Origin: a virus
Length of the DNA: 37,025 bases
IMG/VR virus record: IMGVR_UViG_3300042934_000636
Span: 1 to 37,025 of that record
Direction: 5' to 3' (one strand)
The notes beneath the pieces are model-generated. The model made no database searches and had not been told where the DNA came from. It was given only the letters and a program-made list of their open reading frames with translations. A program made the position numbers and the translations under genes. Of this stretch, positions 1-6,341 are shown piece after piece; position 1 is the first letter of the stretch; every line of letters starts with the position of its first letter.

Positions 1-741
1 ACCCGACTTCGGACGCGACGCCACATCGGCAACCCACGAGTTCAGCGTGGGCGTCCACGAACCATCCACGAACGCCGGGATCCGCTCCTCAACGATCCGC
101 TCCAACGACAGGCCCAGCTTGTCCGCCTGCTGCTTCCAGTGAGCGACGACCGCCTTCGGGAACCGCATATCCAGGCTCTCCGCCCTCGCGGTACTCGCCA
201 ACTCCACACCCAGCTCATCGCACACGTACGTGAGGATGATGCTCGACTCCGTCAGCCCCCTCTCCTTGTAGCCGAGAGCCGCACGGACCTCCGGAAGCTT
301 CTCCTGCACCTCCTGGCGAAGCGCACTGTCGACCTGAACCTGAAGGACACTCCTGGGCACAGCCTTGCCTCGACCCACCTGACGCGTCTCCGGCGGCACG
401 AAAGAACCGTTCAGGAACTTCCGATAGGCGTCCTCCGCCAGAGCGTCCAAGACCAGGTCGAACCGCTCCGCTGACGCCACCAGCGATTCCTTCAGCGTCG
501 CCGGAATCGTCAGCGACAGCGGACTCGTCTCCCCCTCCTCGGTACGACGCAGGAGCAGATAGCCACGCGGGCCTGTCACCGACTCGATGGCGGCTGCCTC
601 GTCGTAGGCGCCGGCCTCCTTCAACTTGGCGGTGGCACTGGCCAGGCGTGCGCGGATCGAACCAGCCACGGGGCGGGGTCCTCTCTGTGGGCGCCGCCGG
701 TCCGGGTAGTTCTTCGGGCGGCGCGTGGGGGCATGTGCCAC
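1..741 (-). CDS. Conserved hypothetical protein, C-terminus cut by left window edge
   Basis: The frame is open from a GTG at 741 to base 1, giving 247 codons with no stop in the window. I chose GTG 741 because GGAGG lies 8 bases upstream. An in-frame GTG at 669, preceded by AGAGAGGA, would give a protein 24 residues shorter. The first 25 residues are rich in Arg and Pro. The rest is hydrophilic and probably helical, with a segment reading GAYDEAAAIESVTGPRGYLL and later YVCDELGVEL. I recognise no domain, signal peptide or membrane segment. It is divergent from the WYL-like gene at 899, and the 157 bases between them hold a promoter and a palindrome. The function is unknown. Codon use makes me confident it is a real gene, but the start is uncertain. 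Confidence 0.75.
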   Translation of the reverse strand, partial: MAHAPTRRPKNYPDRRRPQRGPRPVAGSIRARLASATAKLKEAGAYDEAAAIESVTGPRGYLLLRRTEEGETSPLSLTIPATLKESLVASAERFDLVLDALAEDAYRKFLNGSFVPPETRQVGRGKAVPRSVLQVQVDSALRQEVQEKLPEVRAALGYKERGLTESSIILTYVCDELGVELASTARAESLDMRFPKAVVAHWKQQADKLGLSLERIVEERIPAFVDGSWTPTLNSWVADVASRPKSG

Positions 742-833
742 GCCAGTTTCCTCCATTTCGCATGACGACGCCATGCCCTACTCGGCACGGTGGTCGGAGC
801 AGCGCCCCAACACATCCAACTGTACCGTCCCAG

Positions 834-865
834 GCATTGCAGCGCAATGCGTCACGCGGTACGGT
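834..865 (+). promoter_or_regulatory. Promoter with overlapping 17-bp palindrome, upstream of the WYL-like gene
   Basis: TTGCAG (837-842) and TACGGT (860-865) are separated by exactly 17 bases, a good sigma-70/HrdB-type match. The palindrome GCATTGCAGCGCAATGC (834-850: two 7-base arms, 3-base centre) covers the -35 box, which is where a repressor operator would be expected. The GTG of the downstream gene is at 899. The sequence match is direct; the regulatory role is inferred. Confidence 0.55.
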
Positions 866-898
866 GGCTCCATCGCACCAACCACGGGGGAGCCCACA

Positions 899-1345
899 GT
901 GAAGCTGACCGGACGCCAGACCCAGACCAAGACGCTCACCGACCTCTACCGGGCCCTGGACCGCCAGCACGCGGCGACCATCACCTACCTCAAGCCCGGC
1001 GAGACCAAGCCCACCGTGCGCACCATCGAAATCATGGAACTGCGCACCACCAGCATCCGCATCACCAAGACCGGCGAGGTCCGCGGCGGCGGCATCGTCA
1101 TCATTGCCATGTGCCGGCTCCGCCAGGAACGCCGCGAATTCCACCTCGCCGGCCTGCTCTCCTACACGGTCCACCGGATCGGCTACGTCCTCACCCCGCC
1201 CGCCAACCGCACCTACGAGCGCCCCGAGCCCCAGCCGGCCGACGACGTCCAGGCCCTGTTCTTCTACGAGCTGGCCCGCGACAAGGACGACGCCGACTAC
1301 CGTCCCCGCAAGCTCATCCAGTCCGACACCGACCTCGCCGCCTGA
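899..1345 (+). CDS. Small WYL-like domain protein
   Basis: 148 residues. The frame is open further upstream, but GTG 899 is preceded by GGGGGAG at a spacing of about 7 bases and follows a promoter, so I start there. Residues 25-95 resemble the core of a WYL domain: an ITYLKPGE strand, a second strand around residue 40, then IVIIAMCRLRQERREFHL, which corresponds to the family pattern of a hydrophobic strand, CRLR, and R.F.L. The WYL triad itself is not conserved. WYL domains sense ligands or nucleic acids in regulators of phage defence and DNA damage; here there is no helix-turn-helix, so it would be a stand-alone sensor or binding module. The gene is followed after about 70 bases by a Cys-rich protein in the same direction. 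The family assignment is moderate and the role is inferred. Confidence 0.65.
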   Translation: MKLTGRQTQTKTLTDLYRALDRQHAATITYLKPGETKPTVRTIEIMELRTTSIRITKTGEVRGGGIVIIAMCRLRQERREFHLAGLLSYTVHRIGYVLTPPANRTYERPEPQPADDVQALFFYELARDKDDADYRPRKLIQSDTDLAA

Positions 1346-1413
1346 CCGGAGGCAACGACCTCTGCCGGACAAGCCATCGTGAACAAGGACCCCCTGCACC
1401 AGGAAGGAACCCC

Positions 1414-1707
1414 ATGGGCAACATGCACGGCACCGTCTACCGAAACGGACGGCAGATCGACGTCGGCTACGGCGTCCCCACCACCTGTGAGCACCCCGGC
1501 TGCACCGAACAGATCGACCGCGGCCTCGGCTACCTCTGCGGCAGTCTCCACGGGGGCGACGAGTACTCCTGCGGCGGCTACTTCTGCGGCCAGCACCTCT
1601 ACACGGCGCCCGAGGGCCACCACGGCAACCGGTGCATCCTGTGCCAGGACCGCGGGGCCGACCCGACCGAGGACTCCCCCGACGCCATGGTCGCCACCTT
1701 CAACTGA
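1414..1707 (+). CDS. Cys-rich, probably zinc-binding small protein
   Basis: 97 residues from the ATG at 1414, which has AGGAAGGAA about 6 bases upstream. It contains CEHPGC near the N-terminus, further single Cys residues in LGYLCGSLHG, EYSCGG and YFCGQH, and a final CILCQD, giving three CxxC-like or Cys/His groups. This spacing suggests two structural zinc sites of zinc-ribbon or treble-clef type. The C-terminal 20 residues are acidic and probably disordered. It is co-directional with the WYL-like gene 68 bases upstream and is followed by a hairpin, so the two probably form one short transcript. No specific family is recognised. Zinc binding is inferred from the Cys pattern. Confidence 0.65.
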   Translation: MGNMHGTVYRNGRQIDVGYGVPTTCEHPGCTEQIDRGLGYLCGSLHGGDEYSCGGYFCGQHLYTAPEGHHGNRCILCQDRGADPTEDSPDAMVATFN

Positions 1708-1722
1708 CCCCAGGCACGAGGA

Positions 1723-1755
1723 AGGCCACCGTCCCGAACTCGGGGTTGGTGGCCT
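1723..1755 (+). terminator. Hairpin terminator behind the WYL-like/Cys-rich pair
   Basis: AGGCCACC (1723-1730) pairs with GGTGGCCT (1748-1755), and an inner CCCG/CGGG pair (1733-1736 and 1741-1744) extends the stem. It begins 15 bases after the preceding stop codon. There is no T-run, which is usual for high-GC actinobacterial terminators. Confidence 0.6.
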
Positions 1756-1835
1756 AGTCACAGTGATCGCGCAAGCGCAGCATACTTCCGGAACTCTCGC
1801 ACCGACAACCCCAACGCAGGGATCACACTGGAGCC

Positions 1836-2027
1836 ATGGCCGACAGACGGCAGGAGACGCTGCTCATCGACCCCGGCGGCCGCGCCCGTATCTGGTGCCG
1901 GGAATGCGGCAGGGAGCTGACGGACGAGGTCTCGCGCAACCGGCGCCTGGGCCCGGAGTGCGATCCCGAACCGCGGACCGGCTACGACCGGCACGACGTC
2001 GACCAAGACCCCATACCCGGCCTCTGA
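1836..2027 (+). CDS. Small Cys protein of the DUF6011 type
   Basis: 63 residues from the ATG at 1836, with CTGGAG just upstream. The core reads WCRECGRELTDEVSRNRRLG followed by PEC. This is the typical pattern of the small DUF6011-like proteins common in actinobacteria and their phages: CxxCGxxL, SR, LGPxC. Three Cys and possibly a later His could hold one zinc ion. The C-terminal third is acidic and lacks predicted structure. It stands alone between a terminator and a 265-base non-coding stretch. The function of the family is unknown. I am fairly confident the gene is real, and moderately confident of the family name, which rests on motif memory. Confidence 0.65.
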   Translation: MADRRQETLLIDPGGRARIWCRECGRELTDEVSRNRRLGPECDPEPRTGYDRHDVDQDPIPGL

Positions 2028-2292
2028 AACGCCGCCGCGGTGCGGGGGGAATGCCGGCCCGTATCGGCCGTAGCGTGATCCGTACGACCGGGCCCCGGCC
2101 CGGCACCGCCCCTCCACCCGCCAACCTGATCTTTCAGTAAAACCTCGGGACACCCCAGCCCAGAAGCCCCGTCGTGGTACAGAACCGCGGACCCAGCCCC
2201 GCCCCTCGCCCACGCGACATCCCCTAGTGGGTGGTCTTCCGAGGTTTTACTAAAAATCTTGATCATGGGTGGGGTGCGGGCACAATAGGCCC
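2028..2292. promoter_or_regulatory. Non-coding region before the recombinase-like gene; 13-bp inverted repeat
   Basis: No gene is visible here. AGTAAAACCTCGG (2136-2148) is repeated perfectly as its inverse CCGAGGTTTTACT (2239-2251), 90 bases apart. The A/T-rich arms stand out against the GC-rich surroundings. Inverted arm-type sites next to recombinase genes are typical of attP regions or of operators bridged by a looping regulator. The repeat is seen directly; a role in recombination or control is inferred. Confidence 0.55.
2259..2292 (+). promoter_or_regulatory. Possible leaderless promoter of the recombinase-like gene
   Basis: TTGATC (2259-2264), a 16-base spacer, then CACAAT (2281-2286), which ends 6 bases before the ATG at 2293. 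No ribosome site precedes this ATG. The distance fits transcription starting at the A of the start codon. The -10 box is imperfect. Confidence 0.4.
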
Positions 2293-3150
2293 ATGGAACC
2301 CCGCGTACTCCTCGACACCTGGCTGGACACCGCAACCAACCTGCGGCCCTCCACCCGCATCGAGTACCAGCGCGAGGTCACCCGCTGGCTCACCTGGTGC
2401 GAAACCCAGCACCCCCCGATCAACCCCTACCAGTGCGGCATCGAAGACATTGCCGCCTGGGCCGGCACCCTCCTCACCGACCAGCTCGACGGACGGCCCT
2501 TCGACGGACCCGACGCCCTCGCCCACGTCGCCGAACACCACCGCGCCGCAGCATTGACCCACGACCGGCGGATCACCGCCATCACCCAGTACTACGAAGC
2601 CTGCAAAGACCGCGGCGCAATCCGCCTGGCCCCCGACCTCACCATGCTCCGCAGTGGTGTCGACCGGGACGCGGGCACCCCCCGCCGGCTCACCCCCATG
2701 GAACGCACCGTCTTCCTCATCTGCATCGGCATGTGGGGCCCCGACCGCGCCCGCCACTACCGCCGCGACCGCCTCATCGCCTACCTGCTCCTCGAAGGCC
2801 TACGGCCCGCCGAAGTCGCCCGCGTCGACATGCGCCACCTCTACGACCTCGGGACCGGCGTGTGGGAAGTCCGCGCCCCCGACTACGAGTACGAGGCCGT
2901 CGGCAAGAAACACGTCCTGGAGCCGGTCACGGTCGCCGCGCTGATCGAATACCTGCCGTACCGGATCAAACCCGCCGGCGGCGTCCACACCCTCATCACC
3001 GTCCAAGGCGGCGGCCCCCTCGACTCCGGCTACCCCAACCTGATCGTCCGACAGATCGCCGCCCTCCACCCCCTCCTCGCGCAGCGCACCCCGCCCGTCA
3101 CCGCGGACACCATCGCCCACACCGGATACTGGGAGACGCCGGCGGGCTAG
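2293..3150 (+). CDS. Tyrosine-recombinase-like protein lacking the C-terminal catalytic residues
   Basis: 285 residues from the ATG at 2293; a GTG at 2269 is an alternative. Residues 1-105 match a SAM-like core-binding domain (LRPSTRIEYQREVTRWLTW, then THDRRITAITQYYE). The catalytic-domain half follows: RRDRLIAYLLLEGLRPAEVA carries the equivalent of the first catalytic Arg, and VGKKHVLEP is where the beta-hairpin Lys lies. The protein then stops at about where box II begins: the end reads VTADTIAHTGYWETPAG, with no HxxR, no second His and no Tyr nucleophile. It should therefore bind DNA at most. It converges on the complete integrase, and both genes end within the same CTAG (3147-3150). It could be a truncated relic, or an accessory DNA-binding protein kept for regulation. 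The homology is clear; the role is inferred. Confidence 0.75.
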   Translation: MEPRVLLDTWLDTATNLRPSTRIEYQREVTRWLTWCETQHPPINPYQCGIEDIAAWAGTLLTDQLDGRPFDGPDALAHVAEHHRAAALTHDRRITAITQYYEACKDRGAIRLAPDLTMLRSGVDRDAGTPRRLTPMERTVFLICIGMWGPDRARHYRRDRLIAYLLLEGLRPAEVARVDMRHLYDLGTGVWEVRAPDYEYEAVGKKHVLEPVTVAALIEYLPYRIKPAGGVHTLITVQGGGPLDSGYPNLIVRQIAALHPLLAQRTPPVTADTIAHTGYWETPAG

Positions 3151-4241
3151 GGGACGAAGCGGTCCACCAGGCGGTCGTAGACGGCGACGGCGGCCGCGGC
3201 GTGCCGGGCCTTGCGCGCGGAGTCGTCCCTGCGGCGGATGTAGCGCAGCGTCGTCTCAATGGCGGCGTGGTCGGCGTACTCCTGGATCTCCTGGACGGGT
3301 ACGCCGGCGTCGTGCATGTGGGTCAGCTTGGAGGCGCGCAGCACGTGCGGGGTGAGGTCCCGCCCGGGCAGCACGCCCGCTTCCTTGCCGAGGCGGTTGA
3401 GGAGCCGGTCGACAGCGTGCCGGTCCATCGGACGGTCCTGGTCGTCCAGGAGCAGAGGGCCTTGGGTGCGGTCGGTGGTGGCGACGTCGATGAGGTCGCA
3501 CAGCCTCTCCGGGAGGGGCCAGCTGCGGCCCTTGCCGCCCTTGCGGGATAGGTCCAGCTTGCGCACGCCGTTGACGCTCTTGAGGTGGTAGAGGTGGGCG
3601 GAGCAGCACTCGGTGACCCGGCCGGCCAACGTGTAGATGAGGACCGGGACGAGGGCCTGGCGCGGGGTGGCGGCGGCGTTGACGATGGCCTGGAACTCCG
3701 GCACTTCCAGGATGGGTGTGGCCGTGGTCTCGTCGCGGGGGTCGACGCGGGGCCTGTCGTACTTGGTGACCGGGGAGGCGATGGACTGGTCCTTGGTCTT
3801 CCACTTGGCGTACTCGGACAGCGCGGTGAGAACCGAGAGGCGCCGGTTGATGGTGCGCGGCGCCTTGCCCTGGGCCTTCTGGGTCTTGGTCCAGGTCTCG
3901 ATGATGCCGGGGGTGATGGCGCCGATGAAGAACCGTTCGTGCCCGCCGAGTTCGCGCGCGACCTGGGCCCAGAGGCGGAGGTCGTCGGCGTAGGCCTGCT
4001 TGGACTTGATGGCGGGGACGGCTTCGGAGCCGAGCCAGGAGGTGACGAGGAGGAAGGTGTCGCGGTCCAGGAGCTCGGTGAGGAGCTCGAGCCGATAGCG
4101 GCGTTCGCCGAGGCGTCGGTTGACCGGGTTGCGGGGGGCGACGGTGCCGAGGACATCGCGGAGCCAGAACAGAGCCTCCTCCGCACTGCCGGGTGCGGCA
4201 AGTTCAGCTCGGGGCCGGGTGGTGATGTTCTGGTCGGTCAC
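3147..4241 (-). CDS. int: Tyrosine recombinase (phage integrase)
   Basis: 364 residues from GTG 4241, which overlaps the stop of the preceding gene as GTGA, so translation is probably coupled. The frame is open far upstream, but that part lies inside the upstream gene. Core-binding region about residues 55-165; catalytic domain about 175-350. The visible catalytic set is complete: Arg208 (LAGRVTE), Lys234 or Lys237 (SRKGGKGR), His299 and Arg302 (TPHVLR), His325 (ADHAAIETTLRY) and nucleophile Tyr334. The normal LGH before the second His reads ADH here. Enzymes of this kind insert the phage into a host attB site and, with an excision factor, release it. No excisionase is recognised nearby. The nearest non-coding candidates for attP are 2028-2292 and the repeat region at 6180-6460. 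Confidence 0.93.
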   Translation of the reverse strand: MTDQNITTRPRAELAAPGSAEEALFWLRDVLGTVAPRNPVNRRLGERRYRLELLTELLDRDTFLLVTSWLGSEAVPAIKSKQAYADDLRLWAQVARELGGHERFFIGAITPGIIETWTKTQKAQGKAPRTINRRLSVLTALSEYAKWKTKDQSIASPVTKYDRPRVDPRDETTATPILEVPEFQAIVNAAATPRQALVPVLIYTLAGRVTECCSAHLYHLKSVNGVRKLDLSRKGGKGRSWPLPERLCDLIDVATTDRTQGPLLLDDQDRPMDRHAVDRLLNRLGKEAGVLPGRDLTPHVLRASKLTHMHDAGVPVQEIQEYADHAAIETTLRYIRRRDDSARKARHAAAAVAVYDRLVDRFVP

Positions 4242-4648
4242 GGCCGCCAACTGTCCCTGTAGTCGGGGTGCGTGGCGTACAGGGTGGCAAGCCGCTGGGT
4301 GAAGGGGCAGTCGGTTCCGTCGGTGCGGCACACCGTCATCGGCGTCACCACGTCGTCCTTCACTGCCGCTTGGAGATCCGGTTCGTGCTCTTCGAGTTCC
4401 AAGCGCTTGAAGGCGATGTCCGCAAGGCCGAACTCCGGGTCCCTGTAGGGCGTTGCCTGGGCTGCTGCCAGGTGCAGCGCGCAGGAGTCGTGGCTGTCGT
4501 AGTCTGCTGGGCTCTGGCCGACGTAGTTGATGCAAGGGCCCTTGTGGCCGTCGCGGAGCTCCAGCAGCGCGGTGGCGGCCTCATCGAGACGTGCGTGGCA
4601 GAACGCCCAGACTTCATTGAGGCGGATCGGCGCTTCGGCGTTGCTCAT
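4238..4648 (-). CDS. DUF6221-type hypothetical protein
   Basis: 136 residues. It has the features of the DUF6221 family frequent in Streptomyces phages and integrated elements: an N-terminal helix with ARLDEAATAL, an ELEEHEP segment in the middle, and the characteristic ending LATLYATHPDYRDSWRP. Cys residues at CHARL, PCINY, SCALH, VCRTDG and DCPF may be structural. The start ATG at 4646-4648 lacks a ribosome site, but TAGGCT (4655-4660) sits exactly 6 bases before it, which suggests a leaderless transcript. The stop overlaps the integrase start (GTGA), so the two are probably co-expressed. The function of the family is unknown. Confidence 0.7.
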   Translation of the reverse strand: MSNAEAPIRLNEVWAFCHARLDEAATALLELRDGHKGPCINYVGQSPADYDSHDSCALHLAAAQATPYRDPEFGLADIAFKRLELEEHEPDLQAAVKDDVVTPMTVCRTDGTDCPFTQRLATLYATHPDYRDSWRP

Positions 4649-4654
4649 GATCTG

Positions 4655-4660
4655 AGCCTA
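4655..4660 (-). promoter_or_regulatory. -10 box for a leaderless DUF6221/integrase transcript
   Basis: On the minus strand TAGGCT ends 6 bases before the ATG at 4648. It fits the actinobacterial TAnnnT -10 pattern. No convincing -35 box is seen. Confidence 0.45.
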
Positions 4661-4691
4661 CCGCGATCATGCTTAACACACGTTATGAGCG

Positions 4692-4892
4692 TCAGGAGGA
4701 GCGATCCTGCGGCGAGGTCAACTCGTCGGTCTCATCACGCCAGTCCGTACGACCGCAACGCGGGCAAGGTGGCACGACCATCAGGTGTGCGCAGTCCAGC
4801 GCAGCGAACATCTGGCGCGCGCCGCAGAAGCCGCACCAGTGAGGGTGGGTTTCGCGCGGGTCGTCGCACCCGTCGCCGGGACGTCCAGCCAT
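4692..4892 (-). CDS. Small zinc-finger-like protein
   Basis: 66 residues from the ATG at 4892, preceded by GGGAGAGG at a spacing of 4-5 bases. The core is HWCGFCGARQMFAALDC, then PPCPRCGRTDW: two CxxC pairs about 25 residues apart with an extra Cys/His between them, a standard zinc-ribbon spacing. The tail is acidic. It is co-directional with the DUF6221 and integrase genes, 43 bases upstream of them. No function is recognised; zinc binding is inferred from the pattern. Confidence 0.6.
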   Translation of the reverse strand: MAGRPGDGCDDPRETHPHWCGFCGARQMFAALDCAHLMVVPPCPRCGRTDWRDETDELTSPQDRSS

Positions 4893-4960
4893 CAGCCTCT
4901 CCCGCCTTGTCGGCCCTGAGGAGGAACATTAAAACGAGCTATAGGGATCGTTGCCCTGCG

Positions 4961-5284
4961 TCAGGCCAGACGGTTGGTGATCGTCACCAGTGACCGTTCC
5001 ACAGCCTCTTCAATGGTCATGACTCCGTCCCGCACTTCGACGGAGATTCCGCCCGGAAGAACCGCCCGCCCAGGCGCTACCTGGAGATAGGGAAGCTTCG
5101 GCGGAGTGACGGCACGGGCAGACTCGGCGAACGCCTGAAACGGGGCTGCGATCTGGGCGCCTACGGCAGCACCCCATCCGCTGGGGGGCTGCGCCCACTT
5201 CACGACAGGCTCACTCGGTGCGTTGTAGTGGCGGCTCAACTGGCGGAGAGCGCGTTCGGCGTTCGGGTACGGGCGGTGGCTCAT
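4961..5284 (-). CDS. Hypothetical protein of the control region
   Basis: 107 residues. The frame is open upstream, but ATG 5284 has GGAGGT at 5 bases and is the clear start. The N-terminal third is basic and helical (AERALRQLSRHY), the middle is Pro/Ala-rich, and the C-terminal 40 residues read as a small beta domain followed by MTIEEAVERSLVTIT. I recognise no family and no helix-turn-helix I would trust. It is divergent from the ribbon-helix-helix gene at 5487; the 202 bases between them carry the control signals of both, including two GCTTAT direct repeats (around 5310-5325) close to its likely promoter. Its position suggests an early or regulatory role, but nothing in the sequence proves one. 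Confidence 0.6.
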   Translation of the reverse strand: MSHRPYPNAERALRQLSRHYNAPSEPVVKWAQPPSGWGAAVGAQIAAPFQAFAESARAVTPPKLPYLQVAPGRAVLPGGISVEVRDGVMTIEEAVERSLVTITNRLA

Positions 5285-5438
5285 GCTGACCTCCACGGTC
5301 TGCCGGGGCTTATGTGAGCTTATAAGGAACCTGACGACCCGATCCCCGCGGACCTCACCTGACAGGCCGTCAGATTCTTCATCAGGAGCGATTCTGAGCG
5401 CGGGGCGCATCGGGGAGAATCGACGCCCATCAAGGTTG

Positions 5439-5480
5439 GTGCACCATACTGGTGCACATTTGATGTAGCACTGGTATCGT
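5439..5480 (+). promoter_or_regulatory. Operator and leaderless promoter of the ribbon-helix-helix gene
   Basis: The inverted repeat GTGCACC-atact-GGTGCAC (5439-5457; it also contains two direct copies of TGGTGCAC) is followed by TATCGT (5475-5480), which ends 6 bases before the ATG at 5487. The repeat occupies the -35 position. Ribbon-helix-helix repressors commonly bind such short repeats in their own promoters, so autoregulation is a reasonable inference. Confidence 0.55.
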
Positions 5481-5486
5481 GGCCTT

Positions 5487-5711
5487 ATGAGCGAGCCCAC
5501 CGACCTCAAGTCGTCCAAGCGAATGAGCATCACCTTGATCCCCCGGGCCAACACCGAACTGGAGTGGCTCCAGGGGCAAACGCAGATGAGTCAAACCGAT
5601 CTCATCAACCGCGCCATCCAGATCATGGGGTTCATCGAACGCCAGCTTGCGGATGGCAAAGAACTCCTTGTCCGCAAGGACGGAGAAGTCGAGAAGATCA
5701 CCATCGTCTAA
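5487..5711 (+). CDS. Ribbon-helix-helix (CopG/Arc-like) DNA-binding protein
   Basis: 74 residues. KRMSITLIPRANTELEWLQ gives the N-terminal beta strand and helix A, MSQTDLINRAIQIMGFIERQ gives the turn and helix B, and a short ending KELLVRKDGEVEKITIV follows. This is the usual layout of ribbon-helix-helix repressors and antitoxin-like proteins, which dimerise and insert the paired beta strand into the major groove. The start has no ribosome site; a -10 box 6 bases upstream suggests a leaderless message. An inverted repeat overlaps the promoter and is the natural candidate for its own binding site. Two small genes follow in the same direction and end at a strong terminator. No toxin partner is recognised next to it, so I favour a phage regulator over a toxin-antitoxin system. 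Confidence 0.7.
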   Translation: MSEPTDLKSSKRMSITLIPRANTELEWLQGQTQMSQTDLINRAIQIMGFIERQLADGKELLVRKDGEVEKITIV

Positions 5712-5743
5712 CGCCGCGCCGCCGAGAAGTGAGGACACCGATC

Positions 5744-5932
5744 ATGAGTAACCGACAGGACACCATCACGCAGGCCATCCACCGCCTCGCCGAAGGCGCA
5801 CCCGTCCCCGACGGCGTGACGGCACGGGACCCGCTGGCCCTCGCCGAACAGCTCCAGGACGCGAGCGAGGCGGGTGGCTCCCGCGCCTTCGCCGCTTACA
5901 AGACCGCGCAGCGCATCGTCACCGGGAAGTGA
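5744..5932 (+). CDS. Small hypothetical protein
   Basis: 62 residues from the ATG at 5744. It is entirely soluble and mostly helical (ITQAIHRLAEGA, LALAEQLQDASEAGG, AAYKTAQRIVTG). No motif is recognised. Its leader carries GAAGTGAGGACACC (5726-5739), and the same 14 bases stand before the next gene exactly 200 bases downstream, which supports both starts and hints at a duplicated expression unit. It lies 32 bases behind the ribbon-helix-helix gene and is probably co-transcribed with it. Confidence 0.55.
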   Translation: MSNRQDTITQAIHRLAEGAPVPDGVTARDPLALAEQLQDASEAGGSRAFAAYKTAQRIVTGK

Positions 5933-5943
5933 GGACACCAACC

Positions 5944-6123
5944 ATGATTGTGCAGGTCGATGACCGAGTGAAGTTTCCTCAGGCTCCCGCGCTATGGAAC
6001 CGGGACCGCGTCTACCGCGTGGCCGACGTGTATCCGGGCGGAGTCGTAGTCGAGTGTGACGGAAACACCTACCGGCTGACCAGCGATGACATCGACCGGA
6101 TGGAAATGACGGCCGCCGAGTAG
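5944..6123 (+). CDS. Small beta-rich hypothetical protein
   Basis: 59 residues from the ATG at 5944; a GTG at 5929 is possible, but the shared leader favours the ATG. The sequence alternates short strands (IVQVDDRVKF, RVYRVADVYPGGVVVECDG, NTYRLTSDDIDR) in the manner of a small SH3-like barrel of the KOW or Tudor type. No family is named with confidence. It is the last gene of the rightward trio and is followed within 25 bases by a 13-bp stem terminator. Confidence 0.55.
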   Translation: MIVQVDDRVKFPQAPALWNRDRVYRVADVYPGGVVVECDGNTYRLTSDDIDRMEMTAAE

Positions 6124-6146
6124 CAGCCAGGCAGCCGCAGCAGCGG

Positions 6147-6179
6147 TGCCCCCGACCTACTGCAATTAGGTCGGGGGCA
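6147..6179 (+). terminator. Strong stem-loop terminator
   Basis: TGCCCCCGACCTA (6147-6159), loop CTGCAAT, TAGGTCGGGGGCA (6167-6179): a perfect 13-bp stem right behind the rightward trio. No T-run follows. The stem would form in either direction. Confidence 0.8.
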
Positions 6180-6240
6180 CTGTCATGCAGGCTACCGTCC
6201 GGCGAGAACCGGACAACCCGAGAAGCCGCAGGCCAGAGGT

Positions 6241-6280
6241 ACCTGGCAGTACCTCGCAGATACTCGCAGCTACTTGCGGG
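6241..6280 (+). repeat. Four tandem decamer repeats
   Basis: ACCTGGCAGT, ACCTCGCAGA, TACTCGCAGC and TACTTGCGGG follow one another without gaps, with consensus (A/T)(A/C)CT.GCAG. The 10-base period places every copy on nearly the same face of the helix, as in iterons or cooperative binding sites. Confidence 0.6.
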
Positions 6281-6341
6281 GCGTTGCCGACTTCCCGCCG
6301 AATCCCGTGACTGCCCGGCCGTGACCTGCGGCAACGCCCCG
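6277..6341. repeat. 13-bp perfect inverted repeat, 39-base spacer
   Basis: CGGGGCGTTGCCG (6277-6289) and CGGCAACGCCCCG (6329-6341) are exact inverses. The left arm overlaps the last of the tandem decamers. It could be a large hairpin or a pair of protein-binding sites. Confidence 0.6.

Noticed and set aside
2397-3551. Long Arg/Pro/His-rich plus-strand frame across the recombinase genes
   Set aside because: Composition of stacked Arg, Pro and His is that of an out-of-frame read through GC-rich genes; it crosses the ends of two convergent recombinase genes.
5487-6123. Toxin-antitoxin system around the ribbon-helix-helix gene
   Set aside because: The two following small proteins show no toxin motif, and one is a small beta-rich protein; an ordinary regulator is simpler.
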